Assembly (NCBI GenBank): GCA_022497145.1
Contig: MU386028.1
Span: forward strand, 1-38,673
Source of the DNA: Rostrohypoxylon terebratum
Taxonomy: Eukaryota > Ascomycota > Sordariomycetes > Xylariales > Hypoxylaceae
Direction: 5' to 3'
DNA length: 38,673 bases
The notes beneath the pieces are model-generated. The model made no database searches, was not told where the DNA came from, and saw only the letters and a program-made list of their open reading frames with translations. A program made the translations under genes and the position numbers. Positions 23,048 to 33,822 of this stretch are shown piece after piece. The first letter of the stretch is position 1; each line of letters starts with the position of its first letter.

Positions 23048-24847
23048 ATGCCTCCTAAGAAGCGCAGCGCAGCTGAGGCGGCATCTACTCCGCACGCTTC
23101 GCGCCGCAGATCCGGTCGCATCGGATCGAGCGGCAAGAAGAGCACGTACTTTGAAAATGTCGATGACGGTGAGGATACTGATGAGTTGAGTAAAGTCGCA
23201 CCGCCGCGTAAGGCGGCGAAGACGAAGGCTACACCTAAAAGGGGGAAGAAGGAAGAGATTAGAGTTGAATTACTGGATGAAGATGAGAAGAGTGAGTCTG
23301 AGTCTGATAGCGGGGATGACGGGGATGGCTATGTCGAGGACAAAGAGGAGTCTGAGGACGAGTCGGAAGGCGAGGAGTCGTCGCCCCCGCCAGTAGTGCA
23401 GAAGCGCGGACGTGGGAGACCGCCTAAAACTCCGACTCCGGTCAAAGCTGCAGCTGCGAAGGCTGCGAGTGCGAAGAAGGCCAGTGCGAAGGCTCGGGTC
23501 TCAGGTGCGGGAACTAGTAAGGGCAGGCCGAAGGCTCAGAGCAAGGCCAAAGCGAAACATCAGGCGAAAGCTAAATCTGAGGAGTCTGATGCTGAGGAGG
23601 ATGACGACGATGACGACGACGATGAGGAGGATAATATGATTACTTTTATTCCTGGTGAGTAGGACATCATGATATTTGATATCTTGCCACGAATTATATG
23701 CGTAGCAAATACTAATACGGTGCGCCGCAGCCCTGAAACTCAGAGATTTGGATGGAGTCGACTATGCAGATGAGCGGCTTCATAAAAACACGTTTCTTTT
23801 CTTAAAGGATCTGAAGGCCAACAATAATAGAAAGTGGCTTAAAGGTAAGACCATTATGACTCTTATAAACCTGGTTTCTATTCTGACTCGGCATGTCTAT
23901 CTCTAGCAAACGATAAAGAATATCGGAGATCGCTGAAGGATTGGGAGTCGTTCGTCGAAACACTCACGGAGAAGATCATCGAAGCCGACGACACAGTCCC
24001 AGAACTCCCGATTAAGGACGTCATCTTCCGAATCTACCGCGACGTCCGGTTTTCCAAGAACAAGACCCCTTACAAGGTTAACCCAACCCATCTCAGTCAC
24101 ACACACAATTAACCTTATCTAACAAGACGATGTCGAATAGGCCCATTACTCAGCCGCATGGTCGCGCACGGGCAAGAAGGGTCCGTACGCAGGATATTAC
24201 GTGCACGCCGAGCCCGGACACTGTATGATTGGCGGCGGCATCTGGCATCCAGAAGCAGAGTCGCTAGCCCGTCTACGCGCCAGCATCGACGAGCGGCCCC
24301 ACCGCATCCGCCGCGTCCTCATGAACCCTACGTTCCGGAAGATGTTCCTGCCTAACGCCAAAGCGAACGAGAAGTCTGTGATCACGGCGTTCGCCGCGAA
24401 GAATAAGGAATACGCGCTCAAGACGAAGCCGAAGGTATGTCCTTTTTTGAGTCGTGGTTGAGCTAAGATTTAGTTTTAGAGGCTGAGTAGCGAGGACATG
24501 CTGACAAGCACAGGGCTTCCACCCGGAGCACAGGGACATCGAGCTCCTGAAGCTAAGGAACTACACCATCGGCACGAACATCAATGACTCAGATCTGACA
24601 GCGGAGGATGCGCAGGACAGGATTATGCGAGTCGTCTCTGCCATGGTTGAATTCGTGAGTATTGCGTCGTCTGAGGTTCTTACTTTGCTTCTATGAGCCG
24701 AGCTAACGTTTGGGATCTTTGCAGATTACGTTCCTCAACAGTGTGGTCAGACCCGATCCCAATATTGATAGCGACTCTGATGAGCGGGAGGATGGAGGGG
24801 CTGGAGGACACGAAGAGGCTGAGAGTGAAGGCGATGAGCTCGAATAG
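23048..24847 (+). CDS. DUF2461 family protein with AT-hook and acidic N-terminal extension
   Basis: Six exons, 23048-23654, 23731-23844, 23907-24076, 24141-24434, 24514-24654 and 24725-24847, join to 482 aa. The C-terminal half matches DUF2461 (TIGR02453) as I know it: NTFLFLKDLKANNNRKWLK, FRIYRDVRFSKNKTPYK, HYSAAWSRTGKKGPYAGYY, GGGIWHPEAESLARLR and FHPEHRDIELLKLRNY. The biochemical role of the family is not established. The first about 200 residues are low-complexity: basic MPPKKRS, acidic Ser/Glu/Asp runs, a classic AT-hook KRGRGRPPK near 119-127, Ala/Lys repeats and a poly-Asp run. This suggests nuclear, chromatin-linked location (inference). ATG 23048 is the first Met in frame. All introns are GT-AG; intron 3 starts GTTAAC. 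Confidence 0.88.
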
Positions 24848-25152
24848 TCTTTCCTTAGAAGTTGATACCTTAGGAACCTGGGTAGTCTTATGATATTTCA
24901 TGTTAGCTTCATTGTCTTGAGCGATAATTCTACATTCAGCCAATTTCATTGCTACCACGCTTCTCGTTATAACAATCCTTTTTACGTGTGATACCTAGAC
25001 CCACGCTCCTGCCTAGCCCTATCTATTATCAAATTGGGTATCAATCGCGATTTTCCCAGCATGCAAACATTGCGCATTCCTTCTAACTACAAATATTATA
25101 CATGTTTCTGTTCACTCAACAAAAGCGCAATATCGACGCAGCATATCTGGAG
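24848..25152. other. Intergenic before tRNA
   Basis: 3' region of the DUF2461 gene. No gene was recognised. Confidence 0.4.
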
Positions 25153-25255
25153 TCTTGATTGGTCTAGTGGCTAGGATACCTGCTTGTCATCGTTGTTTGT
25201 CCTCTAAGCAAATATGAGTACGCAGGTGGCCGGGGTTCGATTCCCCGATCGAGAG
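25153..25255 (+). tRNA. tRNA-Asp (GTC) with 31-nt intron
   Basis: Acceptor stem TCTTGAT pairs with ATCGAGA at 25248-25254 with one G-U pair, discriminator G. The A-box region is TGGTCTAGTGGCTAGG. Anticodon stem CCTGC/GCAGG encloses loop TTGTCA-C with anticodon GTC at 25186-25188. The intron 25190-25220 follows position 37, the canonical place. The T arm is CGGGG-TTCGATT-CCCCG, containing the B box. A T run follows at 25260. Confidence 0.93.
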
Positions 25256-25259
25256 TACA

Positions 25260-25264
25260 TTTTT
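25260..25264 (+). terminator. RNA polymerase III terminator
   Basis: TTTTT five bases downstream of the tRNA-Asp 3' end, the usual Pol III stop signal. Confidence 0.75.
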
Positions 25265-25572
25265 GCCTCAGTGGGATTTAATACATCCTCGCAACGGTAT
25301 TTTTTTCCACTACATCCTGAATATGAAAGCCAATATGTACCAGCTCAAGCAATGCCTCATGCTGAAATATTCCGTTTTGCGTGGTATTTGGACATGTGCA
25401 AAGTATGGTGATTGTCTAATCCACTTATGTAAAACTGACACAGCTTCTCGCACCCCCATATCTAGGTTACTACATGGGACATTTTGATATCTTGACATCC
25501 ATCTAATCTTTTCAATGCAACTTGCTTCTGAAATCTCAGCCCCTTAGAAAGCAATCGATTATGTATCTTCAA
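25265..25572. other. Intergenic
   Basis: Between tRNA-Asp and the 3' end of the GH92 gene. Small overlapping frames only, with no motif. Confidence 0.4.
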
Positions 25573-28284
25573 TTAATCAATAAGTCCCGTCGACAAACTT
25601 GGCGGTAGATCCTCATCTCTAGTACCCCAATCGCTCTCTTTGGCGCCCAATATAAAATCCAGAGTGCCGCCGCTGACGAAGAAATCATGCGTGATCCAAT
25701 TTCGCGTGTATGGTTGGCCGTTCATTCTAGCGCTCTGAATGTAGATGTTGCGATAGCGGGGTCCGTCGAAACCGCCCACGTTACGCAGCGTCGCTAGTTT
25801 GCCTGTGGGCGTTCGGATGCTGACCTCGCGGAACATAGGTGGGGTTAATAGATACACGTCCTGACCGGCTACTGGGTAGAAGCCCATAAATGCGAATGCG
25901 GTGAAGGCGCCCATGGCGCAGTCGTCGTTTCCGGGAATGCCATTCACACTTGTGTTAAACTGGGCAGGTATGTATTGGTGTACCCAATAGCTGCTGCGAC
26001 CGGGGCGGCCGCCGTAGTGGAACTGGAAGGTTGGTAGGAAATTCGGCTCATTGCCCATATAGTTAATACCCGACGAATGAAAATAATCTAGTCGTTCCAC
26101 GAAGGATTCGCGCCCACCTAGCGCTTTTATAAGGGAGGCCATATCTTGTGGCACGTAAAAAGTGTATAGCCACGGACTCCCCTCGTACGTCTCGTACTGT
26201 GTGTCAAAGTAACAGCTATGCTGTTGGTAGATCGGGCTACAGAGTCGCGTGTTCTGGTATCGCCAGGTGCCATTACGGAAGCGAGGTTGAAGGAACCCTT
26301 TGAAATCCGACATCTGCAGGGAGCCATCTTCATCGCGGTATCGGTCCTCTTGTTCGGGATTGAAAAGATTCCTCCAATTCCGGCTGCGCTGGAGATACTT
26401 CGTCTCGTCGCCACTATGGCCTAGACCCCGCGCCATAAGTGCGATAACAAAATCGTCGTATGCGTATTCCACCGTGCGCGATATACCTCGGCTCATTGGG
26501 CCTGTCCCATTCCTGTCAACGTCGTCGTAGGGTATATATCCTAAGTCATGCCAGCTCACAAGACCGCCTCTTCCGCTCGTAGCCCAGTCTTTAGGTTCTT
26601 CCTCCGCGTCTGACACTACGGCCTCGTACCCTAGGTTCCAATCGATACCTTCGGTGAGATTCTTGATATACGCGTCTGCAAGAACCACATCTGCGTTGGA
26701 GCCCCCTTGAGTGTAACCCTTGCTAAAACTCATACGGCAATCCGGCAGTTTTCCTTCATGCTTGTACGTATCGATCAACGATCTTACCATCTTAGTCTGT
26801 ATATCGGGATCGATAATCGTAAGTAGAGGGTGTTGAGCTCGGAAGGAATCCCAAATGCAATAAAAAGAGTCATAATAGGGCTCGGTCGAATCCCAAAGTT
26901 GATTTTCCCCAGTGTAGTCCTGAGGCGATATCAACGTGCGATATAAACCAGACCAGAACGTCGTTAGGAACTCTTCGCTCATACCCGAATAATCGGGCTT
27001 GATCACAGATAGCTTCTCCTTCCAAGCTTTTTGACTGGCCTTCACAATACTCTCAAACCCCCAATCAGGTATCTCGCTCTCCACATTGCGGCAAGCTTGT
27101 TCCACGGATATGAACGAAAGCCCGACGCGTGCCATAATCTGATTGTCAGGTGGATGAGCGAAATGGATCCAAGCCCCCGCCGAGCCGGAGGGAATATAAT
27201 ATGCACTTCCTAGGTTTCCCATAGCACTGACCCCCTCCGTTATATTGTTCATTACGAAAACACCTGTTTTACGTATATCGGCGCCCTTGAAGTCCGCACA
27301 TACATGTGCTGTGTATTTGCCGGTTCCAAAAGAGGGGCTGAAAGTTCCATTCCCTGTTATTCGGCCCGTGATAGGGTCGACTTGAATATCGCCTCCGGTT
27401 CGAGTATTGCCAAGGTCTATCAAATCAAGGAGAATGAGAGGGTTAGTAGGTACCATAGCACGATTCGACATAACTTCCGCCTCTTTCGATAAACTGAACC
27501 TGTATAATGTGGCATGTTCAGTTGCTGTCATCTCGGCAAAGACCGAATTGTTGAGCCCGATAGCGAAATAGCCCGGTCGCGCTGTCACTGAGCCATCTAC
27601 TCTTGTGACCACCCTACCATAAGAGGTGAACTTGCACTGGGAGAAATCATCCTCCGGACACCCAGGATGTACGAAGAGAGGGAAATTGCCCAGCGAGGGG
27701 CTCTGTTACCAGTTAGAATCGTAGCAACTATACGAAATTCACCAAACTCACTCCGCCGGTGCCTAATCACAAGTTAGCTAGGGTAGTGGGTGAAATGACA
27801 TGAATACTGAGTACCTGAATCGTGCAAATGAGAGAAACCTTGAATCTTCGAATTGTCTGAGACAAACCCGGCAGCTATCTCGCCACGATTATCCGCATCC
27901 GCCACGGCTTTCGCCATTCCTTGGCGGTCAATTAGCGCATGGAGACGACCCAAGTGCCCGCGCATGTATCGAAACTCACCGTATGGCAAAGTCGCGCCGG
28001 GAAAAACATGGCCTACAATAGTATTAGTAGAAACACTCAGAGAACATATGAATTGTCGTTGATTTACCTCCATTCGCGGTGCCGATAAGGGGATCAACGT
28101 ATCGTAATATGTAATCGCTAGATATCCTTGATGAGCCTTTGATAGAGTGGAATAAAGTAGTTGGAGAATTCAACCTGGAAGGGGGGAGCAAGGCCCAGAC
28201 TAGCAAGGCTATCACTGGGATGACAATGAGAAAACGCCGCCGTCGCGGAAGACTCTTAAGCAACGGCATTATCATCGGTGCCAT
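25573..28284 (-). CDS. GH92 family alpha-1,2-mannosidase, membrane-anchored
   Basis: Five exons, 28284-28068, 28012-27980, 27919-27815, 27762-27752 and 27702-25573, join to 831 aa. A short basic N-terminus (PRRRR) and hydrophobic segment at about residues 18-33 predict a type II membrane anchor or uncleaved signal. GH92 hallmarks follow: YVDPLIGTANGGHVFPGAT, GFVSDNSKIQGFSHLHDSG, TGGSPSLGNFPLF, WDSFRAQHPLLTIIDP, GLVSWHDLGYIPYDD, SRTVEYAYDDF, GNDDCAMGAFTAFAFMGFYP and YIQSARMNGQPYTRNW. GH92 enzymes are calcium-dependent exo-mannosidases trimming alpha-mannose from glycans in the secretory pathway or outside the cell. Exon 4 is only 11 nt, yet needed to restore frame and the conserved DSGTGGSPSLG. 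The TTG at 28303 is in frame but not a start; ATG 28284 is the first Met. Confidence 0.93.
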
Positions 28285-28394
28285 GACGACCCGAGAACGG
28301 CTCAAGCGACAGCTCGCTCGTGGAAGCCTAGTTCACGTATCGATTATCGTGCAGATAGCTGGCAGTGCGGACGCAAAAGCCATTGGTACCAAGG

Positions 28395-28949
28395 ATGGGT
28401 CCTTCAATCCCGAACGCGCTCAGCATGGGTCAGCAATGCCCAATCAAAACAACACTGTTCTGCTTTTTTTTTCTCTTCTTGCCCCCTCACCTTAGGTTTG
28501 CTATAAAGTTGAAAGAGTCATTCTTCGAAACTCGGGACGAAATATACACCGGACCTAATATTCATAATAATCCAAGCTGCCCTTGCAGCAATATCGCCGT
28601 GTTGAGTGCCAACGTGGCCGAGAATGGGACATGCGGGTTGGAGGGTCTCACATTTCGCGGTGTTGCAGACTTGGCAATTAGGGGAATTCGGCTGAATTGT
28701 TATTTTTTTGACCAGGGACCTCTTTATGTAGTAGGTAGTTTACGTAGGGTTGCATCGGTATCTAAAAATGGTAGATCTATGGAGATTATTGGTTACTATG
28801 AAATGAAGGATAGATGGGCGAGACCAGATAATTCGGATCGGTTGATATTTTTGGTGATGGCAGATGCAGACCTGGAAAATGTTGATAAATTAATGAGGAA
28901 GTTGGTCTTCCGATTGAGTCTGTCCATGGTGAACCTTGAAGTGACTTAG
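28395..28949 (+). CDS. Hypothetical ORF, unsupported
   Basis: Open frame of 184 codons from ATG 28395, head-to-head with GH92 and only 110 bp from its start. The early part is translated from a T-rich tract (CFFFLFLPP), which looks like noncoding DNA. The later part (GRSMEIIGYYEMKDRWARPD, LIFLVMADADLENVDKLMRK) reads more like protein. No family was recognised, and a frame of this size can arise by chance in a window of this length. Confidence 0.2.
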   Translation: MGPSIPNALSMGQQCPIKTTLFCFFFLFLPPHLRFAIKLKESFFETRDEIYTGPNIHNNPSCPCSNIAVLSANVAENGTCGLEGLTFRGVADLAIRGIRLNCYFFDQGPLYVVGSLRRVASVSKNGRSMEIIGYYEMKDRWARPDNSDRLIFLVMADADLENVDKLMRKLVFRLSLSMVNLEVT

Positions 28950-30114
28950 TTCGCGGTATGGTCGCACAAGTCACGCCGTCGCACAAAAAACGGTGCATAA
29001 TATTTCATAAGAATAATGCAATGTTAAAATGCTTATCTTCGAGTGTTTCCCATCGGTGCTTAGGTGATTACCTAAGTCTTAAGGTTAGTATCCAATTCGG
29101 ACTAAACATTCAATTCGTCATAGTCTCATTTCATCCTAGCATTTCCCATCAATCCAATATTCTATAAGTTGACATAAGAATTATAAGAATTGATAAACAC
29201 TCACTTAAGGATTTGTGAAAACAACCCTGGTACCTACTTCGTAGCAACCCCATATACTTCGTACACACCTAGGTCCTATGTCTATGTACAATACAATGTA
29301 CATACTTACTATCGGTAGTCAGCCGCACCCCGCGATCCGCGACCCACTAAACCCCTCCGACGTCATACAGAGTGTACACTGTAGGTAGGTACCTTTGATA
29401 CTAACACAATCGACAGCGACGTTAGGTATCGCAAGGAATCAAGTAACCTAGTCCTTATGATCATATTGTTATTTCGGTATAACAAACGTTGTATATGATG
29501 TTTTTTTGACCAAATTCCATGCATCTTAAATTATCAAAAGCTTCGACCACTCAGCTCCGAAACCGGATAGATCCGAACAGTCAAAATAGCTACAAATGTA
29601 CCTAGCATAGACATGTACGAACAATCGAAGAATCATGGATAACAGTGCCAGACAAGAAACAGCTTCCTTATACCTTTATATATGTGACAATATACGGTAA
29701 GCTTAGTACCAAGTAAACAGGTGAGTCTCTTGCAAAATATATAGGTACATATAAAATTGACGGTTATCTTTCAGCTGATAGGTCAACCTTAAAGTTTCCT
29801 CCCATATGTACATAGTACCCCGCTAATATTCCAAGCTCGAGCTGTGGCCCTGATAATTGATAACAAGCCTGAAAAAATTCCCACAAAAAATTTGCAATCT
29901 TTAACTACCCTTTATACCAAGTCGTATGTTGACTCATCTCTTCCAACTTCTCTCCGTATTCGCATCTCTGTGCCCAAGTTAACCCTTATACTACAGGTAC
30001 ATAGGTAGTCTCCATTTCTCTACCACTTTTGCAGTTCAGTACCCGGGGTAATCCATCGTCTACGCACCAACTCAGAGCACGCCACAACTCGACAACCTAT
30101 CAACAGTCGCCATC
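28950..30114. other. Upstream region of argininosuccinate synthase
   Basis: AT-rich intergenic DNA with several TAGGTACCT words (29229, 29383-29393, 29999-30008). Contains the TGACTCA site listed separately. No other gene was seen. Confidence 0.4.
29930..29936 (+). promoter_or_regulatory. Perfect Gcn4/CPC1-type site TGACTCA
   Basis: TGACTCA lies 179-185 bp upstream of the argininosuccinate synthase start. It is the palindromic consensus for the bZIP activator of general amino-acid control (Gcn4 in yeast, CPC1/CpcA in filamentous fungi), and arginine genes are classic targets. Confidence 0.65.
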
Positions 30115-32144
30115 ATGTCTAAGGGTCGCGTGTGTCTGTAAGTTTTCCTATGCTCCTGTCTCCGTGACTAGTAACTAATAACATTTATACAGCGCCTACT
30201 CTGGAGGTACGATTTTGGGTTTTACACTACACCCTTGCTAGTCTCTCAACTAATCATAGGTCATAGGTCTTGATACCTCTACTATCTTAAAGTGGCTAAT
30301 CAACGATGGCTACACTGTCGTGGTATGGCCCATGATATCAATGATATCTCCTCCTCTTACCTTTGACGTGTTTCTAATCGCAATATAGTGCTTCCTTGCC
30401 AATGTTGGCCAAGAGGAAGACTGGGAGGCAGTAGAGAAGAAGGTATGCCCATAGTTGTTCATCTATTACAAGAACTCATCTAACTCATTCTTTCAGGCCC
30501 TTGCTTTGGGTGCCGAGAAGATGGTCATTCGAGACCTCCAAGCCCAGTTTGTTAAGGAGCTAGTGTTCCGAGCTGTTCAATGCAACGCTATCTATGTAAG
30601 TTGCCCCTAAACCACTTCAAACTTACACTAGGTAGACTTTGAAGGATACCTAAGCATATAAGAATCAGATTATACTTACAGATAAAATAGGAGGACAGAT
30701 ACCTCCTAGGAACCAGCTTGGCTCGTCCTGTCATTGCTCGAGAGTAAGTAGACCCCTTCTTACCATAGATAAGTGTTACATGCAAGAGATTACTGACATC
30801 TGTTATAGGCAAGTCCGTGTCGCACAGGAATACAAGTGTGACATCCTCAGCCACGGTTGTACCGGCAAGGGAAATGACCAAGTCAGATTGTATGTTGTTC
30901 TCGGAAATAGTGAAACAAGAAGTAATTGCTAACCTGGGATGCAGCGAGCTTGCTTGGCAAGGTGCGCTTACATCTTTGATCAACGCCTCTTTATTTGACT
31001 TAGTACATGTTGCGATCGGTATACTAACATTTAGCAGCACTGGCACCTTCAGTTAAGATCATCGCACCCTGGAGGATCGAGGAGTTCGTCAGCAAATTCA
31101 AGGGTCGAGCAGATCTTCTTGAATACGCCAGAGTCAACAACATCCCTGTCTCGTCTACACCTAAGGCCCCGTGGAGGTCAGTTGCTCGTCTTTTGATTGA
31201 GCCAGCTTGAGGCAGTGCTGACTATTATTTAGTATGGATGAGAACCTCGTGCACTGCAGTTATGAGGCTGGAATTCTTGAGGACCCGGACCATGAGCCCC
31301 CGAAGCATCTCTGGAAGATGACCGTTGATCCTTTGGACGCTCCTGACAAGCCCTATACCTTCGATATCCACTTCGCTAAGGGTCTTCCCGTCAAGGTTGT
31401 CACTGAGGACAAGAAGGAGGCTACTGAGGCTGTGGAATTGTTTAAGCTCCTTAACCGCATTGGCCATGACAACGGTGTTGGCCGAATCGACATCGTGAGT
31501 TGCGCTAGTCCACTTTGTATCTCTTGAAGACTTGTTAACGGACTCCTATAGGTTGAGAACCGATTTATCGGCTTGAAGAGCCGAGGCTGCTACGATACCC
31601 CCGGTTTGACCATCCTTCGCCTTGCTCACATCGATCTCGAGGGATTGGTGCTCGACAGCAAGGTCCGAGAACTTCGTGACCAATTCTGCACTCTCTCTTG
31701 GAGCCGACAGCTCTACAACGGCATGTACTTGTAAGTACCACCACCAACGAATATTCGGCAATAATTGATGGATACTGACAAATAAATAGCTCGCCGGAGA
31801 GGGAATTTGTTGAGAACTCGATCATTTTCTCGCAAGAGAATGTGAACGGCGTTGTCCGCATGATGGCATACAGTACGTAACACTTCCACTTCTTGTTACC
31901 CTAGCCTGAAAAGAAATCCAATTGTGGAAGACAGTACTAACGCAAGTTTTTAGAGGGTAACGCCTACGTGCTCGGCCGCAGTAGCAAGACGAGCAATTTG
32001 TACAGCGAGGAGGATGCCTCGATGGACTCCCTCGACACCTTCTCTCCGATGGACACCACTGGATTCATTGCCATCCAGGCTATCCGCCTAAAGAAGTATG
32101 GTGAGAGCAAGATTGCTCAGGGTACCCCTCTTACCGAGTCCTAA
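30115..32144 (+). CDS. Argininosuccinate synthase
   Basis: Thirteen exons join to 416 aa, the normal size: 30115-30137, 30193-30206, 30267-30322, 30389-30442, 30497-30595, 30691-30743, 30809-30889, 30945-30961, 31038-31176, 31233-31494, 31552-31730, 31790-31872, 31954-32144. The enzyme joins citrulline and aspartate using ATP in cytosolic arginine synthesis (yeast ARG1). The ATP-pyrophosphatase loop AYSGGLDTS is at residues 9-17, and the second signature SHGCTGKGNDQVRFE follows exon 6. KIIAPWR, GRIDIVENRFIGLKSRG, YDTPGLTIL and FSPEREFVENSI are family blocks. Exon 2 is 14 nt and exon 8 is 17 nt. Small antisense and intron-spanning frames are shadows. Probably controlled by the upstream TGACTCA. 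Confidence 0.96.
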
Positions 32145-32664
32145 ATGTACGCGCTACCATAGATCTAGTGCTCTAGGTAGATTCTCACTACAACTATCGA
32201 GCTACTGGAGTATGATTCGAGGGATTGAACTGTATTCTCGGCTGTGTGCTGCTTGCATATGCACCGAAGTTTGAATAACTTCGACGCATACCCAAACTAG
32301 GGTAGAAAAAAAACTAATACGAAGTGATGATTTTTTTCAATCTGTTCTTTGGGAAGTGAAGATGGTAAAACGTGAACTATAATTGATTTACGAAAAGTTA
32401 TGACGGCATCCTGGCTAAAAGTCACAGGTAATACTTCGTACCTCTATTTTCTTGATAGCCAATATTCATAAACTTTCATAAGAAATAATGAAAACTGATT
32501 AGTCATCTATTAAGAATAGGTTTACCCCTGAACCCCTGAACCCCTGAGCTCCACTTCCTGGAAATATAAGTACTGCCACATTTGTCTGCGATTGAATGGC
32601 CTCACATTTCAACAACTAGACATTACCTATCTTTCAATTGCTCTCTGATGGCGCGGTTCTTCTT
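32145..32664. other. Convergent intergenic region
   Basis: 3' ends of argininosuccinate synthase and the CmcJ-like gene. Contains a short direct repeat of CCCCTGAA near 32525-32548. No gene was seen. Confidence 0.4.
32525..32548 (+). repeat. Short tandem repeat, 8-bp unit
   Basis: Three copies of CCCCTGAA/G in direct repeat. Confidence 0.8.
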
Positions 32665-33822
32665 TCAAAGCTTAGTAATTACAAGATTCCGAGTCTCCAC
32701 GCTCTCCCGAGGAGGTGCATGTGGCGTCGCTATCGGACTTTCTACTGAAACGTGGGGGCAATCTGATGTTAATCATTAGCCGAGCCTTTTCTTTATGAAT
32801 ATCAATACTTTCCGTCTGCTTACACCGAGCGTTTTGTCCGGCATGACTATCATACGTCATGAACAGGAACGGTTCGTCAGATCGCTGATCCGGTAGCCAA
32901 TACCATCGCTGTTGCTTATTATATTTCAAGTAATATATCTCCTGATTCCAGTCTGGATATACCCGGTCCGTAGCAACGAGATCATTCGCATCGATGGTGG
33001 TGTAATCGCACACCGCAAGAGGTCGGTCTTCGCATTTGGGCAGTATTGAACGCCAGGTACTTTGGGAGCAAGTCAGTTGCTAACTGATTCTTGGTAGAAA
33101 GTGGATGGTTATATACCTACTTGATTAGCCGAATGCGGTACCCTGGCTTGAAATATGTTTCCAACTGCTCTTCGTTGAGGATGTCCTTCAATAGGCGTGG
33201 CACAGTATCAAGAGAGATGTCTAAGTTCAATCAGTAAGTCGGTATAATTCCGCCATGTTTCCGTTATATTACGCACCGACTAAGGCAGATCAGATTATGA
33301 GCCGTAAATGCATAGGTATGATTGGAACGCTTACCGTGAGCACCTACGGCAACCTGCTCGATAAGAAGCGGGTCGCTCGGATCAAAGCTTTCCAATATCA
33401 TTGGTGCGTTCTTCCGCATCTAAAAGGGTTGTTAGGAATATGAGCAATTAAATTACTGACTTTCTTACCTTGCAATCGTAGCAATGAACGAATTCAGCAT
33501 TCAGAAATGACTGTAGTAGATTCTCGCTCTCTCTGCGATAATCTGCTAACACATTGGTGTTGGTTCCAAGATTGGGGATGCATTTCGATTTGTGTTTGAC
33601 ATAACAAAAGCCATTCTTCTCAAGGGTGATATTATCCTTGTCACGCATGCTATGCACGGTAACAGGTTTCGTGTCCCACTTGACATTGGTGGTCTCTATC
33701 TCGTCGAGGTTCACATCTTTAGATGCCGACGGGTGTAGAAAAAATGGCTTTTCTTCTCCATATATCGGTAGATCAGCAATGAAATCGATGGAGGCTTGTA
33801 TGTCTAACTCGGTTGAAGACAT
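32665..33822 (-). CDS. CmcJ/AsaB-like oxygenase (hydroxylase/desaturase family)
   Basis: Five exons, 33822-33469, 33419-33335, 33220-33121, 33059-32824 and 32762-32665, join to 290 aa, usual for the CmcJ/NvfI/AsaB group. Family blocks are EKPFFLHPS, then VTVHSMRDK, LEKNGFCYVKHKSK, INTWRSILPKCEDRPLAVCD, RWYWLPDQRSDEPFLF and the C-terminal PHVSVESP with APPRESVETRNLVITKL. Members act as hydroxylases, desaturases or, for NvfI, an Fe/2-oxoglutarate endoperoxidase in specialised metabolism; the substrate here is unknown. The last intron (32823-32763, donor GTAAGC, acceptor ATCAG) is essential. Reading through it stays open and gives a wrong, longer C-terminus ending at 32672. Convergent with argininosuccinate synthase and divergent from the pyroglutamyl peptidase gene; a link to either is not shown. 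Confidence 0.86.

Noticed and set aside
30817..31056. 79-codon frame, and a 152-codon antisense frame, in argininosuccinate synthase
   Set aside because: They span exons and introns of a confidently assembled gene.
33255..33443. Small plus-strand frame opposite the CmcJ-like gene
   Set aside because: Antisense shadow overlapping introns and exons of that gene.
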